From: Pomacea canaliculata
Taxonomy: Eukaryota; Mollusca; Gastropoda; Architaenioglossa; Ampullariidae
Reading direction: 5' to 3'
DNA length: 64,000 nt
Assembly (NCBI RefSeq): GCF_003073045.1
Contig: NC_037597.1
Coordinates: 12,373,217-12,437,216 of the forward strand
Shown here in pieces: positions 38,264 to 50,998 of this stretch. The notes under the pieces were generated by a model, which was given only the letters and a program-made list of their open reading frames with translations, had not been told where the DNA came from and did no database searches. A program made the position numbers and the translations under genes. How positions within the stretch are numbered: the stretch's first letter is position 1; every line of letters starts with the position of its first letter.

Positions 38264-41200
38264 TTTCCATGCTGATTCCATGTGTTTCTTGGCTCCATAA
38301 TCAGGTCTTGATGGAAGATTTGATTATAGCGAGCACCTTACAGAATACCACACATTTACATATTCCACTCTATGTTTTGCTTTTTCTGATTCTGACATGC
38401 TTTGCATTTTCGCAAAATCTGAAAGGCTAGAGAATGTGTCTTGAAGGTTTCTTTTATACATGCTGTGTCCACAAAACCAGCCGACAGTATTTTGGGATCA
38501 AATATTTGAGTCCATCTTCTCAACATTTATTTAGCATTGTTATGTGCTGTTGAAAGGTAATTCTTTTTTACATATTTAAATAGACATTGTCTTCAAACTA
38601 GATTATGGAATCAAAACAGTTTTACAGAAAGTAGTCAGCCATAAAATCCCACTAAAGCGAGAAACATTGTGGGATAAAAAATTGTTGTTTTCTTGGATTA
38701 AAAAAAAACGTACAAGAGCAACTCTTATATTTTAGCTGAGAAAAAATTAAAGGGTTTTCACTTAAATTTTTTTTAAAGATTTTGTTACTAAAAAGTTCAA
38801 TGATGATCTCAAACTCAGATGTTTTCCTCTGTTTGCTGAAAAACAAATTAAGAAAATGTTCAAAACTTAGTGAAAAATAATATCTGAAAAGTCAGGTATT
38901 GATTAAGAAATAAAGTACACCCTTTCCTCAATTTACAAACTTATTCATTTCTAAATATTTGTTAATCTTACCCCAGTGACCCTAAAAAGTGAACCTTTTT
39001 ACAAAAGAGGTGTTAAACTGTCAATCCATTTGCACCATGTGAACAGCCTAAAACACCAATTTCAGAAGCTGCCTGCAGGAATATACACATTTTTTACTGC
39101 CACATTGTTTACTGCATAGAGACATTCATTGAGCGGCCTTCGTGCTTATCTTCATTTGTTTAAAAAAAAGCATTAAAAGGGACTTAACTACAGTTAAACT
39201 TACAGTTAATAGTTTCTTAACAAAAAATTATATATTATGATTTGTTAATGTGTTAATTTGGCTGTAGATATGTATTTTTTACGTTCACATCCTCATGCTG
39301 AAAATTGTAGAAAATTTTTTTTTTGACTGACAGTGAATGAACAGGATGTATGTCCTCTCATTTCTTTCAAGATGTTTTATTACTTCCATTGTTTCTTTCA
39401 GTTTTGTAAACACATTCAATTTTGCTCCAATTCAGAAAGATTTGCATTCTACTTTCATTTGCACCCTTATATTTTAATTTTATGCACAGTTGTTGCTAAA
39501 GTGCAGAGGATGTACTTTCCCACCTTTCTTTGAAGATTTATTATTTCTATCTTATCTTCCAAACAGTCGCTTGGTTGTACTCTTTATAGTTATCTTTTCT
39601 ACTTTTTTGTAAACTCCCTCATTATGGATTATGAGCACATTATGGCATGACATCTTTAGCAGAAATGAACAAAGCTGGCTTCATGCTAGTGGTGGCTGTT
39701 CATAGGCGCGTACTATAAAATTTCTGACATGCTTGTATTTCAATGTGGAGTGGCATAGAATGTGGTTTGCTACAGCAAATCACTGGCTCATCAATTGGAT
39801 TTAGGTATTAATAGTTAAGGAACGAAACAACTTTTTGTGAGAGTTGCTTATGTCTGCCATAAATTGTCAGAACCCACAAAAGAAATATTTGTGAAACACC
39901 CAGATTACAGTTGCTGAGGCAGGAAACAGTTTTTTCTTTTAAATGGGGGCTGCTTATATATACCAGCAGGAAAGTTTATGTGCTTATTGATAACCTATTA
40001 AAAAATTGTATGAGTGAAAGATTTGAGAGTGCTTAAAATGAATTAACCATGGGAATATCAATGGACACAGTAGAAATGTGATCAAGAATGCAACAGTAGT
40101 CAGAACTTTTTTTTATCCTTGGTTGTCTAAACATTGAGTGATCTGGTGGTCAAGAAATAATGGTCATGTGGTCATCGTAGATTTGTGCACAGACAAATGT
40201 TATTGAGTTGCAGAGAGGGGAAAATGTGAACAGATCTATGCTACTTCTGTGAAGTAGCAAACTATATATTTTTAAAATTCTTGATGGGAGGAAGGGGGTT
40301 GTACATTTTTAATATAATGTCCTTTGATGCGGAAGTGTTCTAACATTTATTTGAGGACTGGTACCAAGGTTTTAATTTTGGATGCATCGATTTAGGTCTG
40401 ATTGTTGTTTTTAAATTAATAGAAAGTGTTGTTAGTTAAAGTTCTCACGTTGATTGTGCTTTTTTAAAATTATTAGAAAAATCATTTATTAAACACTGAT
40501 AGTTCTGTGCTTTACTTTAATGTTGATCCTTTACCATCTGTACAGTTTTTCCTGTAGTTTGAAGTAGTATACAGACCTCTTAGTTTCTCTTTTTGCTGAA
40601 GAACAGCTACAAGAGAGTTGATATTGTGAGGTCTTTTGCACTCTGTCCTCTTCTTAAAGGTCTTCCTGAGTTCAGTAGTTCTGATAGCTTAGTATGACAG
40701 ATTTTCTAAAATCTGAGTGAACATCCTGCCTCCATTCTGAAGTTGACAAACACCACCATACACAAAAGACATCAGTAACAGTCAAGGTTACAGCCAATGG
40801 GATAATTGGGACCATATATTAATTAGACATATCTCTTTTTCTCCATAGCAATATTTGTAGGCAAAAGAACTTAGATTTTGGGAAACAGTATTTTGTGCTG
40901 AGCTCAACCTAGTGATTTGCAGCTTTAGACGTTTGTATACCTTTAACAGTAAATACATTTTCCCCAAGCTTCTGCCTGCTTGCTTAAGTGCAGCATGGAA
41001 TGGAGATTTCGTTTTCAGTCCATTTAACTTTGTCCTGCTCTTTGAAGATTGTAGTTCCACCACAGAAAGAGACCAGCAAATTCTTTCAGACTTCAGCTTG
41101 GTTATCTCCAGAACAGGTCAGTCATGTAATGTGATTGGCTCAAATTTTTAAAGCAAAATATTTTGTTAATTTCCTTGATTTATAATGTCATGACTCTTTT

Positions 41201-44200
41201 GGTTGATGTCTCATACAATACCTTCAGTTAAGAATTAATGAAAGGGTACCTTCAGTTAAGAAATGAGGAAAGGGGTATCAGAGGATGAAAAGTAAAGTGT
41301 AAATAAACCACAAGCAATCATATGAAAGCATCTTAGGACTCGTAGAGCTTATATGTGCCTAGAATAGCTGGATATCTGTAAATGAAAACATCTAACGCCA
41401 ACTAATGTGTGCCTGTGTCTGCACATTTTGTAAGGATTCTGCAGAATGGAGTGACATGCTTAATTAACATAGGCTATCATAAAATCATAATCTTGCTAAC
41501 TTGTATGTTTAGTAAACAATTTTTTTATTATGACTGTTATTTTAAGTCAACATGACAGAGTGACAGTGAATAACTTTTGACAGTGGTTGCATGTAAGGGT
41601 ATGCAGGACAGGAAAAAGAGATTTTAATTTTAAATTATTTAAGAAGTAAAACTTTTTTTATTTAAAAAATGAGATTAAAAACTTTTAATCTCAAGCATGA
41701 CTTTTCCCCCAAAATAGCTGAACATTTGTAGAAATTCTTCCTCCAGGTAATTCTAAGCAGTTGTCACTGTCATTGTAGTCCATTTTGCTGGCCTGATTGG
41801 TTTGACAAAATTCATTCTGCCTGATTTAAATTTTTTCACTGCATTTTTTTAAAATTAAAATGGATGTGCTTATAGGGCATTTTCTTGACAACACATGTGT
41901 ATTTATGCTTACACATGCATATATGCATGCATGTGCACACATATAGTAATGGTCATCAGGTGAATGACAAAATTCAGTGTGTGAATTTTGAAAGCAAATT
42001 AAATGCCTTACGAAAGGAAGGAAAATATTTTTATGTGTTTTTTTTAAATAAAAATCTCACTGGGATGAAGCAGGCTTGTGATAGAGATGGAAATGGTGTG
42101 CATTAGTCTAAATGTCTGAGTTTTTGTTTGTTTTTTTTTTTAATTGGTACCCTTGTGCTCCATCAACTTGAATTTTCCTGTTGCAGTTATTTGATATCTG
42201 CACCAGAAGTAAGAGGGGGATAGGGTGTAACACAGTAAGAGACTCTCGGGAACCTTTACATGATGAAAAGATGTGTAGTGCAGGTGAATGCGTCTGCAAT
42301 ATTCAGCATTCATTTCTCTGTGAACCTTGCTGTTTTGCATAACTGTTTGGTGCCTTATGGAAATCGTAGATGTTTTTGACATGAATCAGTTGTTTGTATT
42401 TTGGTATGTTTTTCAATGTCAAACCAGAATGATTAATGTCTATTTTCATACCCACTTCATGTCAAAAAATGGTGATTCACATGTGAATGAACTGCACTAA
42501 CCAGTTCTCAAAGCTTTTTTATCTCTGTATAAAGAAAGGAAAACTTTTTGTTTGCAAAACATGTTGGAAAATGTTTTACTGTTTGCCATTTGCTGCAGAA
42601 TGATTACAGAAAGTTGCAAATTGTTTGTACTTGTTTCCACAGTGGTTATTATTTGGGGTGTTTGTGTTCATAGTGGCTGTTCTGTCATGGCTTTATCTGC
42701 ATCTGATCTCAGAATCATTATGCAAATTTGTATGTTTGGATTGCCATCACCTGCCAATTGTTCATGCTAGATACTTTAGAAAAAGCAACCAGTTGGTAAC
42801 TTATGAATCCAAAACAAACAAAATCTTTCTTAGTATCTTAATAGAGTAAAATCTTATGAACCTTTGCCAAAATGTGCCTTTGATAGTTCAGAAGTTGATA
42901 TAAAGTAAAACTGTATTAACAAAAAAGTTATTCTTTATGCCTTTTGTTTTAGAAAGATGTCTGAAAATTTGAAGAATTTCACATGGGAAAAATCAATTCC
43001 CCACTGTTGTCAACTGGATTTAAGTAATCTCATTTACAAGATTATGATTAAAACATGATACTTAAAATAATTGTTTTTGAATATTCTGAATATGCCTTGT
43101 GTAGCATTTAAACCTCCCTAGATGGACACATATGTTTGATAGCCAGCAAAGCATAAATATTTGGTAAAGATAATACCTTTAACATGCATACACTTAGTTC
43201 AACCTCAAAGCAGTGCAAATTTTGATCCTGTATATATTTGAATATTACAGGCAATCAGTATCAGTGATGTTATTTTGAATGAATGGAGAGCAGAATTGTC
43301 AGTCTATGGCATGAAGCTATTTTAATACCCATAGTTCAGTTTTCATTTTTACAGAATTTCCTTTATTGCAAGTAAATTCCTAAGGTTTAACCTTGTCTCA
43401 AGACATTTACAGTATGTTAAACACATTTTTCCCTTTATATATCCTATGGTATATGCATGTAAGAAAAGTCGAATGTTTTTAAAGGACACAGAACTGTGTC
43501 TCATTTTAAGAAAGTTTTGAGCTCATTTTGGCAAAGGTTTCTATAGATTTATCTGCTCTTAACTGCCACAACAAACAAATTATATCCATTGCATTGCAGT
43601 AAGATATCTTTTTGTAACTGATATTTTTCTGTTCACTATGCACTGTATTTCAAGAAAATCAGCACTGCAGGTTCAGTGCTAAGTTTTGCCAACTAAGAAC
43701 ATTTTCATGTCAAACAATACAATGTATTACAGGATTTGCTGTGATTATGCAAATTTCTGAGTGGTTAGTCTGAAAATAGATTCTTCATATAAGGATTTGA
43801 CATCTTAGTCCTACAAGTGTAACATTGAAACATTTAGGGCAAATCATGACATAAGAAATCTAAATTTACAAGATTTCCTAGAGTATCAACGTATGCCTCA
43901 TCACTTTTTGAGTTATTTTTAAAGTATTTGTTCAGAATTCATCTCAGTGGTGTATTTTCATGGAAGTAGGATTGGGAAGATTTTCTTGTAATGATTGTGG
44001 TTATTTAATTAGTCCTTTCAACAACTGTTATATAACTAGTAACTATATAACTTAATAATTCCATTTCTGTTGACGATGAAACAGATAAACAGATCCATAG
44101 AACACCAAATTCATTGAAAGAATCCCTGATGCAAAATTGAAGGATAGAATGTTCATTCTTGATGAATGGAATTTTCCTATGCCCTTATTTCAAGTAGACT

Positions 44201-46247
44201 TTTTTTTTTTGCAATATTTATAAAATCACAGTAGATGTTAATAGGTGCCTTTGCTGCTGATGTCCGTTACTAATGTTCAGGTGTTGTTTAAAAGATTACA
44301 GAAGTTACAATTACACTACATGGCTAGCCTGCAACAAAAGCAGCATGTGAGCAGGACTATTTTGTTGTTTAAAACTGTTGTCAAATTTTAAGAATCTCTG
44401 GTTGTGCTATTGTTTTCTGTCACACAGTCAAGCACCCGTGGTGTTATTTCATTTTTGTTTTTTGCTTTATTGGGGTTATTACACACTTTGTCCATCTAAA
44501 ATTGGGGTGTGCCTATTGCCTCCTCTCTGTGCAGCTGTAGAAGTAGGGAACTTGGAATGAATGATGTCACTCTTTCAGTGGAAGAAGTTACATCTAGAGT
44601 ATGTTGACTGCTATTTTACCTAGTGTCAAAATGCTTTGTAGCTAGTTTTTAATTAGGTCACAAGCATTCAATCTTCTGTGACAGTTCTCAAAAACAAGTG
44701 ATGCTCCTTAAATAAACCATGCGTCAACTTCAGTCTTTACCAAAATATAAGAGCTACAGTATCAACAGAATTTCAAACAAGTGTTTTTAAAGGAGTATAA
44801 TGCATAAACATCATCCAGAATATTCCATACTTTTTAAAACTAAAGTGACACTACAAATCCCCAGCTTATAGAAAAAAATATCTTTGTGGAATTGTGTAGG
44901 AGAAAATATTCCACGAAAATAGACAAAAACATGAAATCTTTCTTTTTGAAAATATCTGCAAAGCAGTTTCATTGAATATTCATATTTGTTTTGATTATTT
45001 AAAGTTGGAGCAGTTCATATGCTCTGGTGCAACAGTAATTATTCTGGATAAGTTACACGAAAGAGGACTGAAAGTAGCATTAGAGCCTAAGAGTTTAATC
45101 CAATAATTTAAAATGTTTTTAGTCATATCAATGAGGCCCTGGCCTGGTCTCTCATTTAAAATTCAAATATGACAGATTTTAAAGTATAACAAAATTTCAA
45201 CATTGCTTGTATGATGCTTTAAATCAAGTACATATGAGGAGAATGTTGAATAAGTAACTGTTTTCTTATTGATGTGATTGACCAGTACTGTTTTCATGAT
45301 GGGTGGGGGAAGCATGTTCAATTATTAAGTCTGAAAATTTTTCTATGTTTGCATTTCTCTAGTGATGCTTTTTCATGGTTTGTATTGAAGTTTTTGTATT
45401 GTAAGTAGAAAACTGTGCCATTATGAAAGACACAGATATTTATGTGGGTTATTTTGCTCAGTTTTAGTGGCCATTTAGAATTAATTTTTAGGTTGCATAA
45501 GTTGATTTTTAGTACTCTGCCATCCCCCCCTCTCCTCTATCTGTCTTTGTAGGTTCTTCCCTTCCTGTGGAATTGCTGTGGAATGCTTCATTAGAAACAA
45601 CTAGCATTCATATTCTGATTTGAACATGGTTAAATTTGGTTAAAGCTAAGAAATGCATATAGCAAGAAGTATTAAGTTGGCAGTAGGCAGAAAACTGTTC
45701 ATTAAAAGCTATCATACTATTACCTCATTCAGTAATGTTGTGGCAGCATTTCTAACAATCTATTAGATCATTTTTGTTTTTAGTTGATCAGAATACTGTG
45801 TTACATATTGGAAGAAAGCTGTAACTAGGTTAAGTATCATGAAACTGGCTTGATACACTTTCTTTGGCACTTCCCACAATTAGATGTGCAGATCTAGGTA
45901 GGTTTTAAGAGAATTTTATATGATTTGCTTAAATAATGATGTCAAGGATTTCCAAATGTAGCTTAAGCACTGTGGACAAAAGACATAGATACAGTGAAGG
46001 CTTTTTACAGGTTTTCAAAATTACAAGAGAATCACCAAGGAGCAATTCTTGACTGTGTACACGTAAGACCCGTTTTGGTCATGCACACATGCAGTTTGTT
46101 TTTATTGCCAGTTTTATTTTGAAAGTTTAAAACTTGTAGTTTAAATGTTTGTTTTAATTAATATTAGTTCTATTTTGGAGTATACTGTTATGCAGCATTT
46201 AACAGTTGCTGGGTTGCTTTTTCTTTTAAAGAGAAATAAATGTGTAA

Positions 46248-46511
46248 TGTCCAGGAAGACAGCTACACGTTTCAGTTGCACTTCAGGTAGATAGAGTGCT
46301 TCCTTTTTGATTTCCAAGGTGGGAGTGTTTAAGTTCTGATCATGGAAAGAGTACAAATGTGATTTTAGTTTCTCGTTATCAAAAGAAGAGAATTTGTGAT
46401 TTTGTTTTTATGGTGTCCAGGAAGACAAGAACCATGTTCTGTTTTATTTAGTTGTCCAGGAAGGCAAAATAAATTTTTTTTCACCAAGTGAAAATCTGTC
46501 CAGGTAGACAG
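46248..46511 (+). promoter_or_regulatory. Cluster of four Smaug-recognition-element-like hairpins
   Basis: Four copies of TGTCCAGG[A/T]A[G]-type sequence start at 46248, 46414, 46453 and 46496. In each, UGUC pairs with GACA (or GGCA through a G-U pair) and closes a six-base loop CAGGAA or CAGGUA. That fits the CNGG(N)0-3 loop bound by Smaug. Copies 3 and 4 extend the stem to 5 bp. They lie about 8 kb downstream of the Smaug stop codon on the sense strand. Confidence 0.55.
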
Positions 46512-48420
46512 TCTCTGTTAAAATCTTTCAGTTTAGATTGTTGTTTCATCTCCAGAATGGAGTGATGTTGAAAATGTTTTACATGCACATTATCAGTTGG
46601 CCATTCTGAACATTTGAAATAGGAATGGAGAAACATTTTATGCAAAGAAAATCAATAAGGTAAGGCCCTATAGTGAAAAGATTTTCACCTAGATGTTGTT
46701 TTAACAGCTAGAGACAGTAATTAAAATAGGATTGCTATAGAGTTCATTCTCCTTAAATATCTTATTCCACCCTAGACTTTTGCAGGACCTCGGTACTGTA
46801 GAAACCATGTCTTAAAGGTCATTTTAAAAGTCAGTACATGATGCATGCATCGTGGCTCTTTATTTTGTTCTTACAAGCATAGAAGTGTAATTCATGGCCA
46901 CATGCTTGACATTTACAGTGTTTAAAATATAGTTTTAATGTTCGTTAGACTTGGATGGTGAAGAAAAGGGTTGGGAAGAGATGTTAGGTGCAATTTATGT
47001 AGCAAAAAGAACTGTTAAGTTTAATATCATTCAGGATATACACATATTTGGGAACAAAAATTTAAAGCAGCTTAATCTGGTAATGTTTGGTGCGGCAGTT
47101 TGCTTTAAGCTTTTGTGAGTGAGTTATTAACTTCCTGATGGCATACTTCAAATAAAGAGTTGGTTTATTTGTGCTCGCCATAAAGATCTGTAAGGAATTT
47201 GTATTTGCAAAACTGTTGCAAAAGTTCAACAAAGTAGCAGCCTAGCAGATACTGATTTAAATTATTTTTGATGTAGAGGTATCTTGAGAAAGGCTTCAGG
47301 CCTTGGAGTTCCATTATAATATTTGAACCTTGCAACACCAGAGAATGCCCATAAATTTTAAGGAACAATATGAAATGGATGTTTTCAGGAAGAGCATCAG
47401 CTTTTTAGATCATTGCTGGTGTGAATTTTTAGCTGGCGGTAAAGGGGTCATGGAAGGAGTAGATACAACAAGAGATACATCACTTGTTAGCAACATTTTT
47501 CAAGACCACATTTAAGCTAAACACAGTTAATATTATCTTCCTTCCCCTGTAAGATAAGACAAGAATTATTTATCACAAGCATCTCTTAAGAAACATCTTT
47601 TCCTCTCCATCAGCCATAGTAATTAAAGCATGTATATTTTATGTTTTTAGTTTTGATAGTTTAAATTGCCAGTAAAGACTTGTAGGAATTGACTTGCAGG
47701 TTCTGTAAGGACTGCACAGTAGTCATAATAACAGCACATAAACTGGCACTTAACATTTGCAAATTATCCATAATAATACCGTAACAAAGAATGAAGATTA
47801 GGAAGACCTGGGAACTAAGTTCCGCTATATGGTTTATTACTGTCCCACCAGATATTTTTTTGACAGGGCTGGTCAGTATGATCCCACCAGACAGAATAAC
47901 TATGACAGAATGGTATCTCCTGTTACTTGCTAGGTAACTGGCTTTGATGAAAGATTTTTGACTATTATGTTGAAGACAGTTATTGTCATAGATTACCCTT
48001 TATTTTTTTTTTTTTGGCTTCATAAACATTTTCACATCATAGGGAGTAATTTTGTTACGGTGCTTGACAGTTGACAGTTTGTTCAAGTTGAAGTGTTAGG
48101 TGTTGGACACATGATTTTAAGTGACTGTTAAAGTTTACTGTTCTCTTGAAATTTCAAAAGTTGCCATTATTAGCTTTAACAAAATCATATCACTGACATT
48201 TACGCTTTGCATTTCTTTTCAACTACCCTATTAACCAGACTGTAAAGAGAATTAATAAGACTGTGTTCAACAGTTATATTTGCAGTAGATCACTGCATAA
48301 ATGATAGTTACTTTTGCTTATTTAACAATGAACAAGATGGATTGTAAGGGAACAGCTATTTCAGCACTGATATCTAAGCTAAAATGAAAGTTTAAGACCA
48401 GGGTTATGAAATATGTTGTT

Positions 48421-48441
48421 AATAAAACATTGAGAAATAAA
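48421..48441 (+). terminator. Candidate poly(A) signals (two AATAAA)
   Basis: AATAAA at 48421-48426 and 48436-48441, in the sense direction of SAMD4. Assignment to SAMD4 is inferred. Confidence 0.35.
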
Positions 48442-48470
48442 TATCAATTTTAAGTAGTCTTTATTTTATC

Positions 48471-49208
48471 AGGACTATTCTGTTTCATCAGTAGCAAGGA
48501 CTTGCAGACATGTGTTCTTTAAACAGGAAAATCATAAATATTCAAATTCCAAAGACTTTATTCTACTAATAGCTTTGGGTAAACTGAAACCACTGTATAA
48601 CTCAGTAGACAATGTTCTCATTAGATCTGTTTATCTTTGGTCTTTTCCTATTCTTCCTGGCATGTCCATCTTAAACTTTTGTCAGTAAAAATCCAGACAA
48701 AATGCATATCAATAGAAAAAGCCTTATTCTGCAGGGTAGTTGTGAAATGTTTTAATACACTAATCATGCACAATCAAACTGTGTTGAAATGTAGAGTGGA
48801 TAGAACTCCTTCTCAGTGGTTGTGAGAATGACATCCTCCAAGCTTATTGAAATAGTTTGATTTTTTTTTCCCCAGTGGTACTGTTTTTCTGCTGTTGCAT
48901 AAGTCTGCCAATATGTCAAACATTTTGTGGGAAATTAAAATTCTTGAAAATAAATATTTCAGGTCGGTGATAACGGTGTTTGCTTGTGTTCTGTTTGCTA
49001 AGATGAGAAGCTTGGATAGGAGCCGACTGAGCCATAGTGTTAGCAAACTGCAGCCAATGATAAGAACATGACCAAATCTTCCACAATGTAATGACACCCT
49101 TTGTTGAAAACTAAATATTTTAAAATCTGCATTGTTCATTTCTGAGTACTTTGCTTTTTCAATCATTATAAATCATAAGTGACAGCTGCACACTGCTATT
49201 GAGCACAT
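48471..49208. other. Intergenic between convergent SAMD4 and MRPS12
   Basis: AT-rich; no exon or repeat recognised. The minus-strand frame 48813-49166 has no recognisable domain. Confidence 0.4.
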
Positions 49209-49950
49209 TTATTTCTTGACATGGGCTAAATCATATTTGCCTCGGATACATTTAAGCTTGACACCTGGCAAATCTGGAACTCTCCCCCTCGGACCAACAC
49301 AATGCTGTGTTCCTGCAAATTATGACCTTCACCAGGTATATAAGCTGTCACTTCCTTACCAGTACTCAGTCGCAAGCGCACACACTTTCTGTTTGCAGAG
49401 TTGGGCTTTTTTGGCTTTTTGATAAGAGTTTTCAGTACAACTCCCTTTAGTTGTGGTCGCCCATCCATGGGTGTCCGTTTTTTTGGCTTGGGTTTAGGAG
49501 GACCTTTGCGATGCATCTGATTCAAGGAAGCCATTGTGCGAGTTACAATGGATGTGACCCAGACAGAGATTCCAGTGCTAGCCTCATTCTGAGGATAATG
49601 ATATGGCATGCCTGCCACAAAAAACACAATTTTTTAGTACATTTCAGTGCAGCGATTCCTGCAATTGGTTTCAGTTTAACTGAACATTTATACTGCGTAG
49701 AAGCACAGCCAAATAGGCTGCACTAACAAAATAAAATGTAAATTTTAAAATTTCATAAATCTTAGTTCAATGCATTAATCCCATAAGCTAGTCCCTAAGC
49801 ATTCTTTACAATTTATAATTACAGTGTGTACAGAGTTAACATACCATTGTAAAACTTCTGCCCTATGTGTGAAACATGTAGAAATCTGGACAGTTGTCTG
49901 TATGCACAGGATATCCACTGTCCTGCCCCAAACATCTGTGGCATGAGCAT
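49209..49950 (-). CDS. MRPS12: Mitochondrial small ribosomal subunit protein uS12m, one apparent frameshift
   Basis: uS12m sits at the mitoribosome decoding centre. Two minus-strand coding exons: 49950 down to 49845 (exon start 49960) and 49611 down to 49209 (stop at 49211-49209). They are joined GT-AG in phase 1. The N-terminal stretch, beginning [18 protein letters not shown], is basic and Ser/Tyr-rich and acts as a probable mitochondrial presequence. The mature part starts [19 protein letters not shown] and contains the uS12 signatures [18 protein letters not shown] and [12 protein letters not shown]. The expected C-terminus ([21 protein letters not shown]) lies one frame over. A base is missing, most simply from the five-C run at 49284-49288. 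Counted with that base the protein is 169 aa, longer than human (138) at the N-terminus. The AATAAA at 49208-49213 overlaps the stop codon. Confidence 0.92.
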
Positions 49951-49960
49951 AATCTTCCAG

Positions 49961-50998
49961 CTGAACAAAATAAGTGTAAAATAAAACAAATGAAGTGTGG
50001 AATATGACATGGCACATCTTTTCATTAATTTTTCTCATGAAAAATTTTCTACATAATTTTCGTGTTTTTCAATGCACACCTACATTTTCTTTCACTAATG
50101 GAAAACTGTATGCAATTTTATCTATGAACAAGTTACTATACTTCCACACTAACCCGAATTTCTAAAGTGCACTGCAATAAAATAAATGCACTGTGTTGCA
50201 GTGGTCTCAAAATGACATGTCTCTTAATGTTGCGTGTACTGATCGGAGCTGTATAATCTACTGTTTCAGAAGGAGAGAAAAAAAAAACCATGATGCACAA
50301 TGCTATACGAAGTACTCCAAACACAATGTTTGAAAAGATAGTGGGCTCAAGTGCACATTCTAGTAACATAGCACAGACAATGACACAACCAATTTAGATT
50401 TCTTCTGGATTAGAAACTGAATTCCTTTTAGGTGCTGTCAACAGGATTTTGTTATTGAACGGCTATCTAACGTTTGAAAGTGCACGAATGAGATGAATGT
50501 ACACTCATATTTTTGACTTGGTTTTTTTCCACCTACGGTTTATTTTGCATACACTTTTTACCAGTTCGAGAATTCGTTGGTTCTGACTAATACTCACTAG
50601 TAATTAAGGTCTAATGTATGAATTTCTTATCACTGCTGTTTTGAAGCGTACTAGGTATTCTGTCGCCTAACAATCAGCTAAAGCTGCCTTACAAATATTT
50701 AAATGCGTCATTTATGTAATAATCTAATAAAGTAAAAGCGTGGACTGACTTACTAGGTCTAGCACATCAAACGATATCGCAAAATCTCACTGAATTTCCC
50801 AGATTAACAAGAGCCTTGGAGGACACAAGGGTGGTCATATGCCTTTGAAAAAGAACCGAGTTGTCGTTCCGAAAGCATTAAGGGGGGAGCAATCTCATTA
50901 GTGCTCACTTATCAGATAGAGTTATTGTTTAGTAGCTTATATGTGTCCCTGCGTACCATTTTTTTCTAATATAGTAAGAACGACACGGAGACTGGAAC
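49961..50998. promoter_or_regulatory. Divergent promoter region, MRPS12 / SLC25A21
   Basis: About 1 kb separates the MRPS12 coding start from the SLC25A21 start on the other strand. It should hold the MRPS12 5'UTR exon(s), since the coding start lies in an exon preceded by an acceptor (GTTCAG at 49966-49961), and both promoters. No TATA box or other motif stands out. Confidence 0.45.

Larger units (their letters stand above)
38264..48470 (+). other. Gene-free AT-rich tract, possible very long SAMD4 3'UTR
   Basis: After the SAMD4 stop there are about 10 kb with no recognisable exon on either strand and few obvious repeats, unlike the introns. Paired AATAAA signals at 48421-48426 and 48436-48441 could mark its end, just before the convergent MRPS12 gene. 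Earlier poly(A) sites are likely too. Transcript data are not available here. Confidence 0.4.

Noticed and set aside
48813..49166. 117-codon minus-strand ORF between SAMD4 and MRPS12
   Set aside because: No recognisable motif, and it lies directly downstream of the MRPS12 poly(A) signal; likely chance.
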